This document shows positions 32,846 to 45,975 of a DNA stretch of 64,000 bases, piece by piece (position 1 is the stretch's first letter; each line of letters begins with the position of its first letter). Made by a program: the position numbers and the translations under genes. The notes beneath the pieces are model-generated. The model ran no database searches and had not been told where the DNA came from. It saw only the letters and a program-made list of their open reading frames with translations. Origin of the DNA: Verticillium longisporum (lineage: Eukaryota > Ascomycota > Sordariomycetes > Glomerellales > Plectosphaerellaceae); contig JAETXT010000006.1 in the NCBI GenBank assembly GCA_019188255.1, forward strand, positions 558,001-622,000. Direction: 5' to 3'.

Positions 32846-34800
32846 GTTTGCGTCGTACAACTCGAACTAGAGGGATCCGTGAAGAGTGAAGTGTGGACTG
32901 ACTGCCTAAGCTTCATCTCCCCGATGGCGACGAACCCGACTTCTCTTATGTAGCTTGCCGACTGGACTGTCAATCTTGTGATCGCCAATGACTTGTTCGT
33001 GCTCCCCAATCACCGAACCCCTCATGGGCACCACAAAAGCGCTCACCCTACCCTCGCGTCGATGATCAGGTCGCTCAACCTGTCAGAAACGGCAGGTCGC
33101 ATTACTTGCCCCTCTCCCCGAGTCGAGCAGCTTGATAACGCGCGACAATCGCCCCCTCTCTCCCCAGCTTCCTGGAGAGGCCATCTGCGCCACGGCAGCC
33201 ATGTCGTGATTTTAGGCTAGCAAGCACGTCGATCGGAGAGACCGCCGGCGCTTACACAAAGCGAGTAGTCAGGCCGCGACTGGAGTGATGGAAGGTCGCT
33301 GGATCGCTGGGAAGACTGGCCCGGTCGTTTCACGGGGTAGCGTGGACTGGTTCAAGCGCCGGGGATGGGACCCTGATTCGGCATCTGCTTTGCCCCAGGT
33401 CATGCAAGATTGGCTTAACGTAGATCACTCCCCTCCAGTAGCTCCGGCAGCTGAGAGCACTCACCTTCCCAATCCAGCGAACGCCCCCGCGCCTCTTTTC
33501 TTGCGTAGTGCGAATCTTCGGCAGTTGCGATTCGGAGTTCGGCGGTGACAAAGCTGAGCTCGCTGCAGATTGAGTGTGCAGTGCTTTGGCTTAAGGTGGT
33601 GGTCTTTGCTCGTTCGTTGGCTTGTGACTCGAGATGGCACCTGCGTGAGACGTATTGAAAGATCCAGGAACTTCCTTTTCGGCTGTTCATGTGCTTACCC
33701 CACGTTCAATCGGAGCGGCCCGAGGAAGGAAGCTGGAACCTTGTCTGTGATCCTCGACGCAACTCCGCAATCGGTAGGCGTCTTCGCGTCATCTTGGGTG
33801 GTGCCAGAGGACGTGTCCCTCGACAGCTCATTCGGGGCTGACAGATAGAGGCCGCTAGGACGTTGTTCAACAATTGAGCTCACATTACTATATTGATGAT
33901 GCAGTCATCCCTTGTAGGTGTTTCACTGATTGTGAAAAATGTTTCCAAGCGTCGCCAGTGTTCGGCAGCACGGCATATTCTGAGCCTCCTGCCCAAAATA
34001 TTGTGCATTTGAGGCTTGAGTCTAGCCCGGCAAAGCCAGAATGTGTTTCCAGAAGGAGAAGTCGCATCGTAAAGACAACCAAGTCGTCATATTTCCACTA
34101 GATCTCGTGAGGTCAGGGTATGGGCCAGAGCTTCCTAAGCTTCCAAGCTCTGAAGCTCGTCCACAGCCTGGAATCTAGTCACCTTCCTGAAGCGGTCGAG
34201 CGGGTCATCAGTGGCCGGCAATCATCCAAGTTCTAGACCAGTCCTCCCCGCAGGACTCGCCCGCTGTGCCAAGACGGTTGCTGAAATCTTGCCCAGTCTC
34301 CCGGGTGTTTGGGGGCATACAATATGGAGACAGCACCAGGCAGCGGACACTCAATTCAGATATCGCTCCAGAGCACCTGTCATGGCTCCAAAGTCTCTGT
34401 TCAGCGGTTTCGGCTTAGCAAAAGCATTTTCTACTTGGTTCGACTAACCCACGTGCATGTACAGCATTCTTTAACGCTCTTTGTCCGTGAGCGATGCGAA
34501 CGCGCACCGAAACAATCGGAAGCCACAACCAGTGAGAGGGTTGCATATATGTCTTACCTTCCCAATCGAGAAGCTCATACGATTCTGCAATATTTGACAA
34601 ACGATACCTATTCGTTGAGGCGCTTTGTTAGCCTTGGCGGCAAGTGATATAGCGCAACTATGATGTTGCCAATTATTGCTGGGCATCGTACACGAGCCTT
34701 GAGAAACGAGAGCCCAAGGTTGTTGCACGGCAAAGGGAATATTTTCTTTTCTATAGGAGGCTTTATGACTAAGCAACTTCCCTGACTACGGAGTATTACG
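32846..34800. other. long intergenic region, no supportable gene
   Basis: Normal composition up to about 34,600, then rising AT toward repeat block 2. Frames of 60-112 codons occur on both strands but overlap each other and carry no recognisable motif. The first 200 bases should hold the carboxypeptidase promoter. Confidence 0.5.
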
Positions 34801-34936
34801 GTTAGCCCCTAAAAGGGGCTTAGTAGCAGCCCTCACACAGTCGTAAGTGCCTTACAGCAGCTATCCAATTGAGCTAAAAGGATACGTAGTGAATCAACGT
34901 CGTTAATTCAACTGGGCTGCATTCATAGAGGTATAG

Positions 34937-35150
34937 TATCAGGACCTGAGGGAGGTATAAGACCGATAGGGGATCGCCTATTATTTAATCGTAGGAATCA
35001 AGAAGAGAGGACCGAGCATAGTAAGGGAATAGTTATAAGAAAGGTTAACGGACTAAGATTTAGAGAAGGGCATCGATTATTCTATCTTCCTAGAGACCCC
35101 TAAGAGATTAATAATTAATCCCTTTATTTATTATATAAAACTCCTTAATA
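34937..35150 (+). repeat. 5' LTR of Ty3 copy A
   Basis: 214 bp; it starts TATCAGGACCTGAGGG and ends CCTTAATA, RIP forms of the TGTTAGGACC and CCTTGACA-like termini seen less altered in copy B. Confidence 0.88.
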
Positions 35151-36514
35151 TAATAATCGATCTACCCCTAAAGAGCGACCACTATTAAGATAATATATCG
35201 ACTAGAGACGTATAGAGTACTAGAAGATAGGCTATTATAGGATAGTAGATAGAGAATACTAAAGAATTAATATAATTAAAGCCTAATATAGAATAAGGAT
35301 AAAATACCGAGAATAATATACTCGATAATTTACTATTAATTATAGATAAGGAACTAAACCGATAATTAGAGGAAGAATAACGTAAACTCGTAAAGAAAAG
35401 GAAATACGAAGAATTAGCTATACTCTAAAGGGGAGACTTAATAAGCCTATTACTAGGAGCAATTAATAAATTAATATTAGTATTTAGGGCAATATTCTAT
35501 AAAGAATTATAAAGTACGCCCTTTATAAAGATATAATTATTAGCTATTTAATATAAAGGGACGTCCTAGTCGGAACTTAATACCTTCTTATTTAGCCTCG
35601 ATATACGATTCTAACTTAATGAGAAGAGTTTCTATAGAGATATCGATAAAGTCGTATATATAAGTAATTACTTTATTAATAATTTATAGCGGAGATAGAT
35701 ATTATATATATAAATAGAATATAAATCTATCTATAAAGTTATTTAAAGAGTAATAGGGGCTTAACTAAAGGGCGATATAGATAACGATAATACCCGAATA
35801 TTCTAAATAATTATTAAACTATATAAACGGGATTAGCGGTTTTAAGCCCTTAATTAGAAATACTAAGACTTTATAGACGCCTATAATAGCCTAGAAACGG
35901 AGCTACCCGAACCCCTATTATAGATCTATAGGGTAATACTTTTATTTACGAAACTTAACCTAGATCTTATATAATAGATTATAGCTTAGGGAATTCCCTA
36001 TATAAGAATAGAGCTAAATAGAATAGCTAAGAGGGCGGAGACCCTATTATAGATTAAGAGAAGCTTAAAATAATACTAAGATAATAAGGAGAGAAGCTAA
36101 GATAATCTATAATAGACCTAAAATAAGATCTATAGAAGAATAGCCGATAAATAACTATAAAGAAGAGATAACCGAAAACTAAATAGCTAATTAAATTAAT
36201 CTACTATATTTTACGGGTTAATAATAGAATAGTAATAAATAGATAGAAGAAGGCCTAAAGCCCTAGACGATATTAGGTATTATAATTATAATAAATATAA
36301 ATACTACGCTAATAGCTACTTAGAGATATTATATATAAGTTATAGAAAATAAAGCTATATATATAAATCGTATAAATAATACTTAATAGTAAACTACGAA
36401 CTACTTAGGGGAAGAATAATAGGAGACCCTTAATAAGAAGAACTACTACTCCTAAGATTAAAACGGTACGAAGTAATTATTAAACTACGTATTAATAATA
36501 ATTAGGTTAAAGGA

Positions 36515-39500
36515 GAAGTAATACTAGATAGAGGAGCCGATATTAATATTATTAATAGTAACCTCTTAAAGGAAGCTAGAGAATAATTAAGGGAAAAGTA
36601 GAGTAAGCTAGGTAGGGTATTCCGAAATAGGGAGATAAGTATTTATAGCGAAAAAGGATTACTAGCTAAGTAACGGATAACCCTAGGATAAAGTATATAA
36701 TAATAATAGAATATATAATAATAGATAATATTATAAATAAATATAACGTTATTTTAGGAAGACCCTAGCTAGCCTAAGTATAGCCGATAAATAATTAATT
36801 ATAAAGCTATTAGAGATACTCTATTAGGAAATAAAATATTAGAATTATATCGATAAGAAAATAAATTAAGAGTATAATCTATTAATCCTTAATAATAGCC
36901 TTAATTATATTATAGAATATATAAGCTCCCCTTATAATACCCCTATAGGAGTATAATAAGAGAAACGAGCTATTTACTATAGTCTTAGCGGAATATTATA
37001 AATTTAAGGATATATTCGATATTAAATAAGTAATAACCTTATTATAGTATTATTAATAGGATTATTTAATAGAATTTAAGGATAGAAAGAAACTACCCTT
37101 CGGACCTATTTACGCCTTAATAGAAAAGGAATTAGAAATATTAAAGGAATATATAAACGATTTATTAAAAAAGGGATAGATTAGATACTCTATTAGCCCT
37201 ATTAATACCCCTATATTATTTATCTTAAAGAAGGGTAGTAAGCTTAGGATATATATCGACTATAGAGGATTTAATAAAATTATAAAGAAAGACTATCCCG
37301 CCCTCCTATTTATCTACGAGCTACTCGATTAATTAATAATAGCTAGGTTATTTACGAAATTAGACTTAAAAGATATTTATTATTAATTATATATTAAAAT
37401 AAAGGACGAATAGAAAATAGTATTTAGAATAAAATATACCTACTTCGAATACTTTATTATATTATTCGGCCTCGTAAACGTATTAGCTACCTTCTAAATA
37501 TATATTAATAAAGTACTAGCCGGCCTTATAGATATAATATATATCGTTTATATAAACGATATCTTAATATACTTAATAATATTAGAAGAATATTAATAGA
37601 ATATTAGAATAGTACTTAGAAGACTTCGAGAATAGAACCTTTATATAAATCTAGAAAAATACGACTTTAATATAATAACGGTAGAGTTTCTAGGGTTTAT
37701 AATCTCCTTTATAAATATATATATTATAGAAGAACGAATTACTATAATAAGGGACTAGCCGACCCCCGATCCCTAAAAGACTTCTAAGGATTCCTTAAGT
37801 TTATAGGCTTTTATAGGCATTTTATTAAGAATTATTCGAAAATCGTAGCCCCTTTAATTAATAAGAATGCTAAATAATTAATAATAGACTTCTAGCTAAA
37901 TACTATTAATTTAATAGCTTTCTAAAAACTAAAGTTTATATTTATAAGGGCTCCTATCCTCTAATATTTCGATAATAAATTAATAACGAGAATTAAGCTT
38001 AATATATTAAACTTCGTAATTAGAGTAATCCTATCTTAATTAGAGAATAGCTATTAGAAACCGGTTATATATTTTTTAAAAAGCTTAAAGGTATAGAGCT
38101 ACGATATAATACGCTAGAAATAGAAATAATAGCGATCGTAGAGTCTTTTAAGATATAGAGATAATACTTTATTTATAATAGATTAATAGTTAAAGTCCTA
38201 ACCGATTACCTTAATTATAAATATCTTATAGAAAAACCGAAGATCTTAGGACGATAGGGAAGATAATTATAAACGCTATTAGAGTTCGACTTTACTATTA
38301 AATACTAGGTAGGTAATAGGAACCTAGCGGATAGCCTCTCTAGGAGGCCCGATTATAAGCTAAATTAAGGAGAATAGGAATAGGCGAGGGTATATTACCT
38401 ATTATTATAGATAAAACGATTCCTTAATATCGTCGGGGCTATTACTACGATAGACTAGTAGCTAGATAATAGACCTATTAAAGAAGCTATCCTAGAAGCC
38501 TAGGGAAATAATACATTCTATAGAATAAGAAAGGAGTAAAGGCTACCCGATTAATAAATAGAAGTAAATAGCCTATTAACCTTTAAGAATAAGATCTTTA
38601 TTCTATAGGATAAGGCCCTTAGAAACGAAATCCTATAGTAAGCCTACGATAGCCTAATAATAGGGTATTAAGGAGTTAGGAAGACTATTACCTAGCTTAA
38701 AAATATATATTTCTAGAATAATTTAATTAAAGATATTAAGGAATATATCCTTATATACTTAATATATTAAATAATAAAATCCTAATATTATAAGCTATAT
38801 AGCTAATTAAGTAGCTTACCCCTACCTAATAGTCCCTTTAAGGAAATATCTATAGACTTTATTATAGGACTCCCTAAGATTAGTAAATAAGATACTATAT
38901 TAATTATTATAAACTACTTTATAAAGTATATTATATACGTATTAATTAGTAATAGATGTACAATAGCCAATCTAATAACTACGCTATAGGACTATATATT
39001 TAAAAAATATAGCCTCTTAAAAGGTATAATCTCGGATAGAGGGTTACTATTTACTAGTAAGTTTTAGACGACTTTATATAAGATAATAGGAATAAAGAGA
39101 CGACTCTTAATAGCCTTCTACTTATAGACCGATAGCTAAATAGAACGATAGAATTAGAACTTAGAATATTATTTTAAAGTATTCTATAATTACGAATAAA
39201 TAGACTAGATTTCCCTACTCCCTATAATAGAATTCGTATATAATATATTATTCTATATAATAATCTAGCAATTACTGGTAGAAGTATTAATAGGATATAA
39301 CCCGGCTAGACTAGGGGACCTAGGCCGAGCTATATAATAATAAGGGAACTTAGAGATAATAGAACTATAAGTAGCCTAATAGATAATTAAGAGAAAGATA
39401 ATCTATAGACTCTTAGAAATTAATAGTAGATATTAGGCCTGCTATTATAATTAAGGAAGAATTTAGAAAGAATATAAAGTAGGAGATTTAGTTCTCCTCT

Positions 39501-39890
39501 CTACGAGAATAATTAAATAGTAAAGACCTAGTAAGAAGCTATCTAATAAATACCTCGGACTATTTAGAATTACTAAGAAGATAAATAGTTATAATCTAGT
39601 ATATAGGCTATAGCTACCCCTTAGCTATAAAGTATATAATATATTCTATATATTATACTTAGAAAATTAGAAAAGTAGAGAAAACTAATTACTACTTTAG
39701 CTATAAATTAATAAGATATTACTAGCTATAGGAATAGAAGATATATATATAGTCGAGAGAATAGTTAATTATAGGGGACTACTACGTAATTAGTAGTATT
39801 TTATTAAATAAGAAGGATATCTAGAAAGCGAGAATTTATAGGAACTATAGCGAAACGTAGTAAACGACTTCATTAAGATATATAAATAAT
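36515..39890 (+). pseudogene. pol remnant of Ty3 copy A (PR-RT-RH-IN-chromodomain)
   Basis: Frames broken by RIP stops still read as gypsy pol. Protease: LDRGAD near 36,525. RT: about 37,130-37,720, with YIDYRGFNK, FTKLDLKD and the YxDD-type block as YINDILIYL. RNase H: about 37,980-38,350. Integrase zinc finger: about 38,645-38,770, with GVRKTIT. Integrase core: about 38,850-39,190, with SIDFIIGLPK and IISDRGLLF. Chromodomain: about 39,740-39,880, with VERIVNYRGLLRN and EGYLESENL. A chromodomain at this place marks a chromovirus, a group that targets heterochromatin. Non-functional. Confidence 0.85.
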
Positions 39891-41827
39891 TATAAAGAAG
39901 AATAATAATAGATTAATAATAACTTAATTAATATTTAGGGGTAATCTAGCCCCTAGCCCTACTCTTAAGGAAGAATAATAATAAAAAAAAAGTAAAAGAA
40001 AAACTAAATAATAGGGGAGTATTAGCGGATTATTAGTAGTTCTTAAGCTACTACCTCGCTATTACCTTCCTAGTTCTCGCTATCCTCCTTATTATTAATA
40101 GCGCTAATAAGAGTATTATAATTCTAATAGATTATTAATAAATAAATAGTAAATAATTAATAAGTAATTTACGATTAGGGTATAATTCTCTTAGATCTTA
40201 GACTAGATAGTAACTAGCTTAGCGAGAGAACTAGTAATCTACTATAGGGTAGTAGCGGAGACCTTAGTAACGGTAGTAGAGCGCTTAGTAGCCTAAGCGA
40301 GATGATCGGTAATAGCGAGGCGGCGAGTAGAATACTTATTAGCCTCCTACTAATCGGTAATAGTACGCTTCTTAGCGCTTAGCGCCTTATCGTTTTTGCC
40401 CTTTTAAAGGGCCTTCTAGCTAATAGTCTTAGCTATATCGAAATTAATTAAAAGAAATCTATTAATACTTAAATAATAGATATCTAGTAAATAAATATTA
40501 TTTATTTTAAAGATATTAATATAGCTATTCTTAGCTACGGCCTTAATAGCTAATTTAAGGGTATATATAGTAGCTTAATACTTAATAGGTACCTATAGGG
40601 GATTAGCTACTAGATAATAGGGGAATAAAAGGGGGTAATTTATAGTAAGGTATAGCTTACCTCCCTAGGCTACTCTATAATAGGAGCATTTAGCGGAACT
40701 AGCTACGTAAACGATTAGCCGATAATTAATAGCTAGATAATAGCTTATTTATTAACGTCCTCTTTATAGTAAAAGTACTCCCTATTTATAGCGGGATTAA
40801 ACTATTTATATATATAATCGTAGTAATAGAGGTATAATAGGTCTCTAGTAGAGTACGCTTATCTAGGCTCTTAGCGAGGGTTAGGAGGAAGAGGAGCTAT
40901 TACTCTATAGCTAATTAGCTATTAAACTATAGGGGAAACGTTAAAGGTAATTTACGAGTAAGAAATTATTTAAATAATAATATTACTATTTTTAATTAAT
41001 AGGTAATTAATAGGTAGATATTAGTAGATTTATAAATTATTCTTATCGAAGAATTAGAAAACCGGAATCGATCTAAGAACTATACCTAATTAGTAATTAT
41101 ATAATAGCTAATCGCTAAGGGATTATTATAAAAGATATAAAAATAGTATTAAGGAGGGGAGGAATACCGTTATCGTTATTATTATCGCTAAAGAAGAAGA
41201 AAAGACGGAAATAATAGTTAGAAAATCCTCTTATAGATATATTGGAAACCTATAATAGGCTACCCTAGAATAATAGCTATTTACTAAATCTAAATAATAA
41301 GAAAAGAAAGAACGAAGAATAATAGATTAGTAAATCTATATTAAAAGGCGAGCAATTATTAATTAGCTATAGAAGAAGCCTATTAGATTACTATTTAAGA
41401 ATAGAATAATATAAGAATAATTAAATAGAATTAAGATAAAGAAGGAGAATAGAAGAATATTAGAATAATAAAACTATATTAATAGGCTATTACCTATTAA
41501 TTAGCTATAGAAGAGAACTATTAGATTATTAAATAAGAATAATAGAAGAATAAGAAATAGAACTAAGACGAGAAGAAAGATATATAGAAGTACTAAATTA
41601 TAGCTATTAGATAATAAAGAACTAACCTAGAAACCCTAGCTAATTAATAGGAAATATTTATTAAGATAGATATTTAAGAACTAAATAGAAACCTAGAATA
41701 TATAGATATCTTTAGACTAGATAATACTAAATAGCCTAAGAGAGAACTACTTAGAACTTAATAGGGACCTTTAACTTAAATATTATATTATACTTCGGGA
41801 CGAAATAAAGAGAAAGACGGGGCATTA

Positions 41828-42041
41828 TTTTAAGACCTAAGGGAGGTATAAGACCGATAGGGGATCGCCTATTATTTAATCGTAGGAATTAAGAAGAGAG
41901 GACCGAGCATAATAAGGGAATAGTTATAAGAAAGGTTAATAGACTAAGATTTAGAGAAAGGCATCGATTATTCTATCTTCCTAGAGACCCCTAAGAGACT
42001 AATAGTTAATCCCTTTACTTATTATATAAGACTCCTTAATA
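41828..42041 (+). repeat. 3' LTR of Ty3 copy A
   Basis: Direct repeat of 34,937-35,150, followed at once by the TATAG duplication. The first bases are slightly irregular (TTTTAAGACC), so the start may be off by one or two positions. Confidence 0.85.
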
Positions 42042-43362
42042 TATAGGCCCTAGGCCTATATATTATTAATAGGTCTAACCTATAATACGGAGAAACGATA
42101 AGATCTTCTATCTTCCTATATTAGTATTAGAGTATAGTTTAGGCAGAGTGAAGAGGTCTTCCGCAAGTAGTCCGCAGGCAATAGATACTAGGTATAGGGT
42201 TGTAATATATATAAGAACTAGCCCTCCGCAGTCCTTATATATACGTTCTCGTAGTCCTTAGCCCCTAATTAGCCCCCTATTCCGTAGCTCTGCAGGGCCA
42301 CCTAATATATATATTGATTATCTTATTAATAGCATTACTAGTATTAGAAGGCCTTACGTATAGACTATTATAGTTTAGACCTATTAACGTTATAAGGCCT
42401 AGGGATAATACCTCTATAAATACAGCCTAGTTAAATTAACGACCTTAATTTTACATATATACTTTTAGCTTAATTAGATAGCTACTATAAGGCATTTATA
42501 ACTAGGCTTAGGAATACTTAAAGATTCTAATCTATTAGGTACTTAGAAACTTAGCGTAAGAACCTAAAGCCCTAAAAACCTAATATTCTACTACCTATTT
42601 AGGTTTTTAAGCTAAAATAGGTTACCTAGAAAAAGACCTAAACCTAAATAGGTAATAGGGCCTAGGTTATTTTAGATCTTATTAAGATATATAATATAGT
42701 AATATTATTATATACTTATTAGAGTACCTTATACCCTATTTAATACCCTATTAATATAATATCCTTAGGGGTAAAATCGGGTACGGACTATATATAGACT
42801 CTAGCTTCTACCTAGAGAGAACCTATAGGCTATAATAGGTAACCTAGAAGGAACCTAGAAATTTCTATAGGTTTTTAGGCTACCTATTTCAACCTATAGG
42901 TTCTCTCTAAGCAACCTAGAAAGCCTAAATATCTACTCCCCTATAATACCTAAACGAGACTATTTAGGTATTCCTAACCCTACTTATAACTATGTGAGGG
43001 CTATTACTAAGCCCCTTTTAGGCCGACTCTAATATAGACGATGTATTGTTCGCAAGAATAGTGGGAAATTGAGCTTTCAAGCGCAATAGAGATGTGTTTG
43101 CAATGAAATACACTATACTAGATACCGAGCACGTTTTTACATAGACAGTTCAGAATGACCTATAGAGCAACGTGAGTACACCAGGGGCCTGAGGCTCAAG
43201 TGTCCGCATCGAAAGCACCGCCAAGAATATGGAGTGTAAGGTTTCTGGAAAGACAGTGTCATCTTGTTATTTGAGCAAAAAGTGCTGATCTATTGAGTGG
43301 ATAGTCAAAATTCGGCAACCATTGTTGGCTGTACCACGGGGTTCGTTCTTCGGAAGCCATTC

Positions 43363-44544
43363 TCACTCAATCTGGATTGCAACTTTGCCAAAGTGCTTCT
43401 GATCCCATAGATACTTGCAGGCCCTGCCATGGGTTAGATTGCGGTATATGTTGCTGATGTTGGAATTTTCTTACTCTTTCAGCTCCTCAAGCTTGAAGAC
43501 CTTCTGATCGATAACGGGCTTGATGTCACAAGCCTCAATTGTCCGAATCTATCCATGTTAGTAAGGCTGTTGTGCCAGACGTTATGCAGACGTACCATTG
43601 CTTCGAATTGCTCTCTGCTTCCAACGACGATACTCCTCAAGATAGCCATGCGGCTTTGAATAAAATTGAAGTCCAGTCCGCCATCTGCCGGTCCGCCAAC
43701 CCAGCCAATGATAGTGATGACGCCACCGAGGCCGACGGCGTTGAGGCTCTCCTTCATAGTGTTCATGCCTCCGACCTCGATGATATGCTTGACACCTCCA
43801 CTGATAGCCTTAGCCTCGTCGCCCCAGTTCGGGTTCTCCTTGTAATTGATGACATGGTCTGCTCCAAGCTTTTTCAACGTCTCAGCCTTGGCGGGAGAAG
43901 ACGTCGTCGCGATGACCCTAGCACCTGCCGCCTTGGCGAACTGTAAGCCAGCAATGCTCACACCTCCTGTACCTTGAGTCAGAACCCACTCACCGGGACC
44001 GACTGGCTTGACTCCATAAAGGGCATTCCACGCCGTGAGAGCGGCGCAAGAAATTGTTCCGGCTTCCAGGTAGCTAAGATTCTTGGGCATATAAGACAAA
44101 CCCTCTTCGTTGAAAACTCCATACTGTCGTAGAACCCCATCGATGGCACCGCCTAGGCCTGAACCCAAGATTTCGGGGTTAGTTCTCCAGTTTGATGAGC
44201 CTGACTGAACAGTGTGACAACCTTGGCACCCTTCTCAGAACGAGTAACCTTGGAACCGACTGCCACGACCTCTCCAGCTCCGTTAGAGCCAGGAACGACA
44301 CTCGGCTTAACTGGGAAAGGGTATTGTCCCTGCTAGCATTAGTATGTGACGAAGAATGATGGGGGAGCCAATAACTTACAAGAGGAATGATCACGTCACG
44401 ATAGTTCAGTGATGAGGCATGGAATTTGACCAAAACCTCGTTGGCTCTGAGCTCAGGCAGGACGAGATTCTCACTGAACTTAAGACAGTCGAGGCTGCCG
44501 GTGCCCTCAACCGTCCAGCCTTTCGTCGTTTGTGGTGCAGACAT
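43363..44544 (-). CDS. MDR-superfamily NAD(P)-dependent oxidoreductase (one homopolymer frameshift)
   Basis: Exons 44544-44380, 44329-43596, 43548-43475 and 43423-43363 are joined by introns of 50, 47 and 51 nt. The last exon is needed for the normal ending KHFGKVAIQIE; without splicing the frame stops at a GTAAGA donor. One base restored gives 344 aa. The N-terminal GroES-like fold includes NYRDVIIPLGQYPFP and VPGSNGAGEV; the Rossmann fold has TQGTGGVSIAGLQFAKAAGA. The catalytic-zinc Cys of classical alcohol dehydrogenases is absent (NYRD at that place), pointing to the quinone-oxidoreductase/enoyl-reductase-like branch; substrate unknown. The frame breaks at 44,175-44,178, where four G (plus strand) need a fifth to keep ELTPEILGSGLGG in frame. 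It is the closest intact-looking gene to repeat block 2. Confidence 0.88.
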
Positions 44545-44997
44545 GATGGTGGTGTAAATACCTTATATTGGTGTTGGTGTTGTTGAGTGGAAAGTTTTCT
44601 CGTTAGGGAGTGCACAATGGAAGAAACTAAGTTGAGTTGATTCCAGGTGGAATAGCAGATACATGGCAGAGAAACAAGACTTTTTATAGAGGACAGACGT
44701 CCTTTTGTGACACTCATCCTGATATGCATATTTTGGACTCGACGTTAGACCTGAGTCTTGGCACCTCACCCTGGTACCTTGGGAGGTACCTGAAGAAGAC
44801 GCTGTAGGTGCTAGGTTCCATGTACCGGGTGGATTTGTCATAAACTGGGTGCTCTTGGCATGCTGATCCTCAGAGCGAACTCGCCTGAGCTGTGCATTAC
44901 CGTATCTATACGGCTGTCCACCTTGCCCCATACCCATTTTTTTACCATCCACGAATCAATCATCTCACCACACCATTCAAATTCACAGCTCATCAAC

Positions 44998-45778
44998 ATG
45001 GCTGTCGGGACCAAAAGGCGCAAAGCACAGACCAAGCCCATTGGTTGATGCCTCAAGTGTAAGAAGCGGCACGCCAAGTTACCATGCTTCCCTTCTCGCA
45101 CCTAAACCCCCATCTTGATCATCTTGATGCTTGAGGGGGTCTTCAGCTTACCTTATCTCCATCTTTCCAGCCGGCCGGTCGGTGGAACGAGGTCCACCCC
45201 GATGCGGCCAGTGCCCTCGAGCCAAACTTCCATGCGGCTTTCGACGCCCAGCCTGTCAGTCACACCTCTCAATGATGATAGCCTGGTCCATCTGGGACTT
45301 CTGGATCATTGACATTGCTATGCCGTCCCAGGCGACGAATCAGGTTCTAGCCTGGTTTAGAGTTTAATCTCTTTTGCTCTGGCTGTTCTTATTATTACCA
45401 CCTGAACAGTATACTCACCCTCATAAATCTGTAACTGTTCAGCGTTTACCAGTCTCGAAACTGGTATGCGGAGGCCCGTCGCCCACCAACAGGCTGCAAT
45501 TGGCCGGGTCAAGGCACATTCAAAGCACCTCGCCAAAACGCCTCATCAAGACCTGTTGGGCTTTTCCGCCTACACGTCCACGTACGCAATAGCGGGTCCT
45601 TTATGCGACCCACCCAAGTCCACGCTCGGAACACAACTTATCAGTTCGACCCCATCGAGGAACTTCAACGGGTTCTCCGGATCAGCCAGTGTACCTTGGC
45701 GTTCATGCTGCACGAGGTCGTTGCAATGATAATTAGGATGCGTTGCTCAACTGCATCGGTTGTCCATAGGAGTGTCCC
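44998..45778 (+). pseudogene. decayed Zn(II)2Cys6 transcription factor, cut by Ty3 copy B
   Basis: An ATG at 44,998 starts MAVGTKRRKAQTKPIG and then meets a stop; the following codons in the same frame read CLKCKKRHAKLPC, a damaged Zn2Cys6 cluster. A second half, RCGQCPRAKLPCGF, appears about 190 bp further on in another frame, followed by pieces resembling the regulator's middle region (TPSLSVTPLNDDSLVHLG; QCTLAFMLHEVV). Several frame changes and missing Cys positions make this a true relic, unlike the neighbouring genes with single homopolymer slips. It ends exactly where the Ty3 copy B insertion begins. No continuation is recognised after the element at 54,749. Confidence 0.55.
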
Positions 45779-45975
45779 TGTTAGGACCTGAGGGAGGTAT
45801 GAGACTGATAGGGGATCGCCTGTTATTTGATCGTAGGAATTAAGAAGAGAGGACCGAGCGTAGTAAGGGAATAGTTATAAGAAAGGTTAACGGACTAAGA
45901 TTTAGAGAAGGGTATCGATTATTCTATCTTCCTAGAGACCCTTAAAAGACTAATAGTTAATCCCTTTACTTATTA

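Larger units (their letters stand above)
34937..42041 (+). mobile_element. Ty3/gypsy chromovirus retrotransposon, copy A (7.1 kb, RIP-mutated)
   Basis: LTRs of 214 bp at each end and a perfect 5-bp duplication TATAG (34,932-34,936 and 42,042-42,046). Plus-strand order: gag with a CCHC-like knuckle remnant (36,280-36,380), protease (VILDRGADINIIN near 36,515), reverse transcriptase, RNase H, integrase and a chromodomain before the 3' LTR. All frames are broken by TAA/TAG from RIP. A further 1.9 kb between the chromodomain and the 3' LTR has no recognised domain. Copy B at 45,779-54,743 is the same family. The insertion lies inside element D. Confidence 0.93.
34808..43022. mobile_element. TIR-bounded DNA element D, split by Ty3 copy A
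   Basis: About 41 bp at the left end (starting CCTAAAAGGGGCTTAGTAGC) returns inverted at the right end (finishing at 43,022), with only RIP-type differences such as CACACAG against CATATAG on matching strands. After removing Ty3 copy A (34,937-42,041) and its 5-bp duplication the element is about 1.1 kb. No transposase can be read, so it is probably a non-autonomous element. A clear target duplication is not visible, so the exact ends are uncertain by a few bases. Confidence 0.65.

Noticed and set aside
33570..33848. 92-codon frame between the carboxypeptidase gene and repeat block 2
   Set aside because: No motif, no splice-consistent extension, and overlapping antisense frames.
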